NCBI GenBank assembly: GCA_039105265.1
Contig: JAPFFF010000003.1
Location: 2,604,001 to 2,668,000, forward strand
Reading direction: 5' to 3'
DNA: 64,000 nucleotides
Source: Tritrichomonas musculus
Taxonomy: Eukaryota > Parabasalia > Tritrichomonadida > Tritrichomonadidae
The translations under genes were made by a program, and so were the position numbers. Shown here in pieces: positions 63,076-64,000 of this stretch (position 1 is the stretch's first letter; every line of letters starts with the position of its first letter). The notes under the pieces are model-generated. The model saw only the letters and a list, made by a program, of their open reading frames with translations, did no database searches and was not told the origin of the DNA.

Positions 63076-63403
63076 ATTCAATTTTTTTTAAAATTTTCAA
63101 AATTTTTATTTTTATATTTCTACAGTTTTTAGGTTAATAAAGGTCAATTTAATCACACTTAAAATGGACTTCAACAAACTTTCAAGAGAAGAATTGATAA
63201 AACTTGTTCAAACACAGCAAAATCAAATACAAAGATTACAATTCAATTTTTTAAAATTTTCAAAATTTTTATTTTTATATTTCTACAGTTTTTAGGTTAA
63301 TAAAGGTCAATTTAATCACACTTAAAATGGACTTCAACAAACTTTCAAGAGAAGAATTGATAAAACTTGTTCAAACACAGCAAAATCAAATACAAAGATT
63401 ACA
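63076..63403. repeat. Tandem duplication of about 163 bp at polymerase leader and start
   Basis: The leader plus first codons of the polymerase gene are present twice, so the ATG appears at 63164 and 63327. The second one leads into the long frame. Copies are nearly identical apart from a T-run length, so the duplication is recent. Confidence 0.9.
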
Positions 63404-64000
63404 AAGAAGTGGCTTGTCTGGAAAAAAGATGAAAACCAATATATCAAATGTAGATAATGACATAATGAACTTGTCTATAGACTTTTATGAAGAATCAAAG
63501 ACACAAGCAAGACAAGCATACGAAAAAAGAGTACAAGAAGTGGATGATCAAGAGTTATTTCAAAGAGAACTCAAAAGACTCATGTTTATGGCTGCAAAAG
63601 AGTTCTCCTTTGACGTCGATATTGGAGACAGTGAGTGCAAGAGACTCGCATTTACAGAGATGCTTCGACACTGCTATAAGATTCGAAATAAATCAAAAGT
63701 TGTCGTCAAAGCATACACACTTGATGGACACGCAAAATGGTTCACTCTCAGCGACAAACATGACATAGAGAGCACAATAGGTCACATATCAGGCGAATTA
63801 GACTTGTCAGAAGAGAAATCAGATACAAACCCAACTGTCAATTTTGAATTCATTCCAGTCAAATATGATGTACTTTTTCTGAGAAAACAACTAGACGATA
63901 AAGGAATTAAGTTCGATGTTATTAAAGAAGATGAAGATGACCATGCTTTATATCATGAAGAAGTCGAAATCGATCCAGATTATAGATCAACACCAGAAGG
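63327..64000 (+). CDS. DNA polymerase B of element C, N-terminal part
   Basis: The frame is open from the ATG to the window edge (about 224 codons). It starts MDFNKLSREELIKLVQTQQN and is almost identical to the polymerase of element A over the same stretch. Only the N-terminal coiled segment and the following domain are in view; exonuclease and palm motifs would lie to the right. It would copy the element's DNA. Confidence 0.85.
   Translation, partial: MDFNKLSREELIKLVQTQQNQIQRLQRSGLSGKKMKTNISNVDNDIMNLSIDFYEESKTQARQAYEKRVQEVDDQELFQRELKRLMFMAAKEFSFDVDIGDSECKRLAFTEMLRHCYKIRNKSKVVVKAYTLDGHAKWFTLSDKHDIESTIGHISGELDLSEEKSDTNPTVNFEFIPVKYDVLFLRKQLDDKGIKFDVIKEDEDDHALYHEEVEIDPDYRSTPE

Larger units (their letters stand above)
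60560..64000. mobile_element. Polinton-like virus-like element C (right part outside window)
   Basis: It starts at the GC-rich block and contains a structural-protein gene (minus) and the start of a polymerase B gene (plus), and continues past the window. The polymerase DNA differs from element A at only about 14 of 670 positions by eye, so the two diverged recently. The part visible looks whole, apart from a tandem duplication at the polymerase start. Confidence 0.65.

Noticed and set aside
63164-63327. First ATG in the duplicated polymerase leader as the true start
   Set aside because: The second copy leads into the long frame; the first is explained by the tandem duplication.

Overview
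The window looks like nuclear DNA of a trichomonad (parabasalid) protist, most likely a Tritrichomonas-type species. The reasons are: very AT-rich spacers; single-exon genes using the standard code; gene families expanded in trichomonads (DUF3447/ankyrin proteins, BspA-type leucine-rich repeats, bromodomains, divergent Rab GTPases, giant coiled-coil proteins, KilA-N proteins); a TCAYW-type initiator just before one start codon; and a heavy load of Polinton-like elements and TA-target DNA transposons. The species is an inference; no rRNA or other marker gene is present.

Layout. 1-14600: most of a Polinton-like element (element A) with probable capsid genes, many small coiled-coil genes, a superfamily 3 helicase, a bZIP-like gene beside a GCN4-site-like repeat array, and a broken protein-primed-type DNA polymerase B. 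Its right edge lies inside a host eIF5B gene (14600-15558), which is left truncated. 15559-27465: host genes (small membrane protein, Rab-like GTPase, coiled-coil protein, ankyrin pseudogene split by a 1.84-kb TA-target transposon, TPR protein in two overlapping frames). 27466-38100: mostly AT-rich DNA with small inverted-repeat transposons, a bromodomain pseudogene, and a BspA-LRR protein joined to a DDE-transposase-like region. 38100-44460: about 6 kb with no gene, holding two near-identical inverted 163-bp repeats and long homopolymers. 44460-51900: a second kind of virus-like element (element B) with DNA polymerase B (broken), a KilA-N protein and small genes, each gene end marked by a hairpin. 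52595-54162: a decayed hAT-like transposase. 57193-59589: an unusual host-type gene fusing a cyclic-2,3-diphosphoglycerate-synthetase-like ATPase to a DUF6602 nuclease-like domain with a poly-Asn tail. 60560-64000: the start of a third virus-like element (element C) whose polymerase is almost identical to that of element A.

How the parts relate. Elements A and C share the polymerase gene and its leader but differ just upstream, which points to module exchange and recent activity. The most interesting candidates are the cDPGS-DUF6602 fusion, the bZIP-like gene next to about ten ATGATTCAT repeats, the hairpin series of element B, and the BspA-LRR/transposase fusion. All assignments are read by eye from motifs; no database search was possible.
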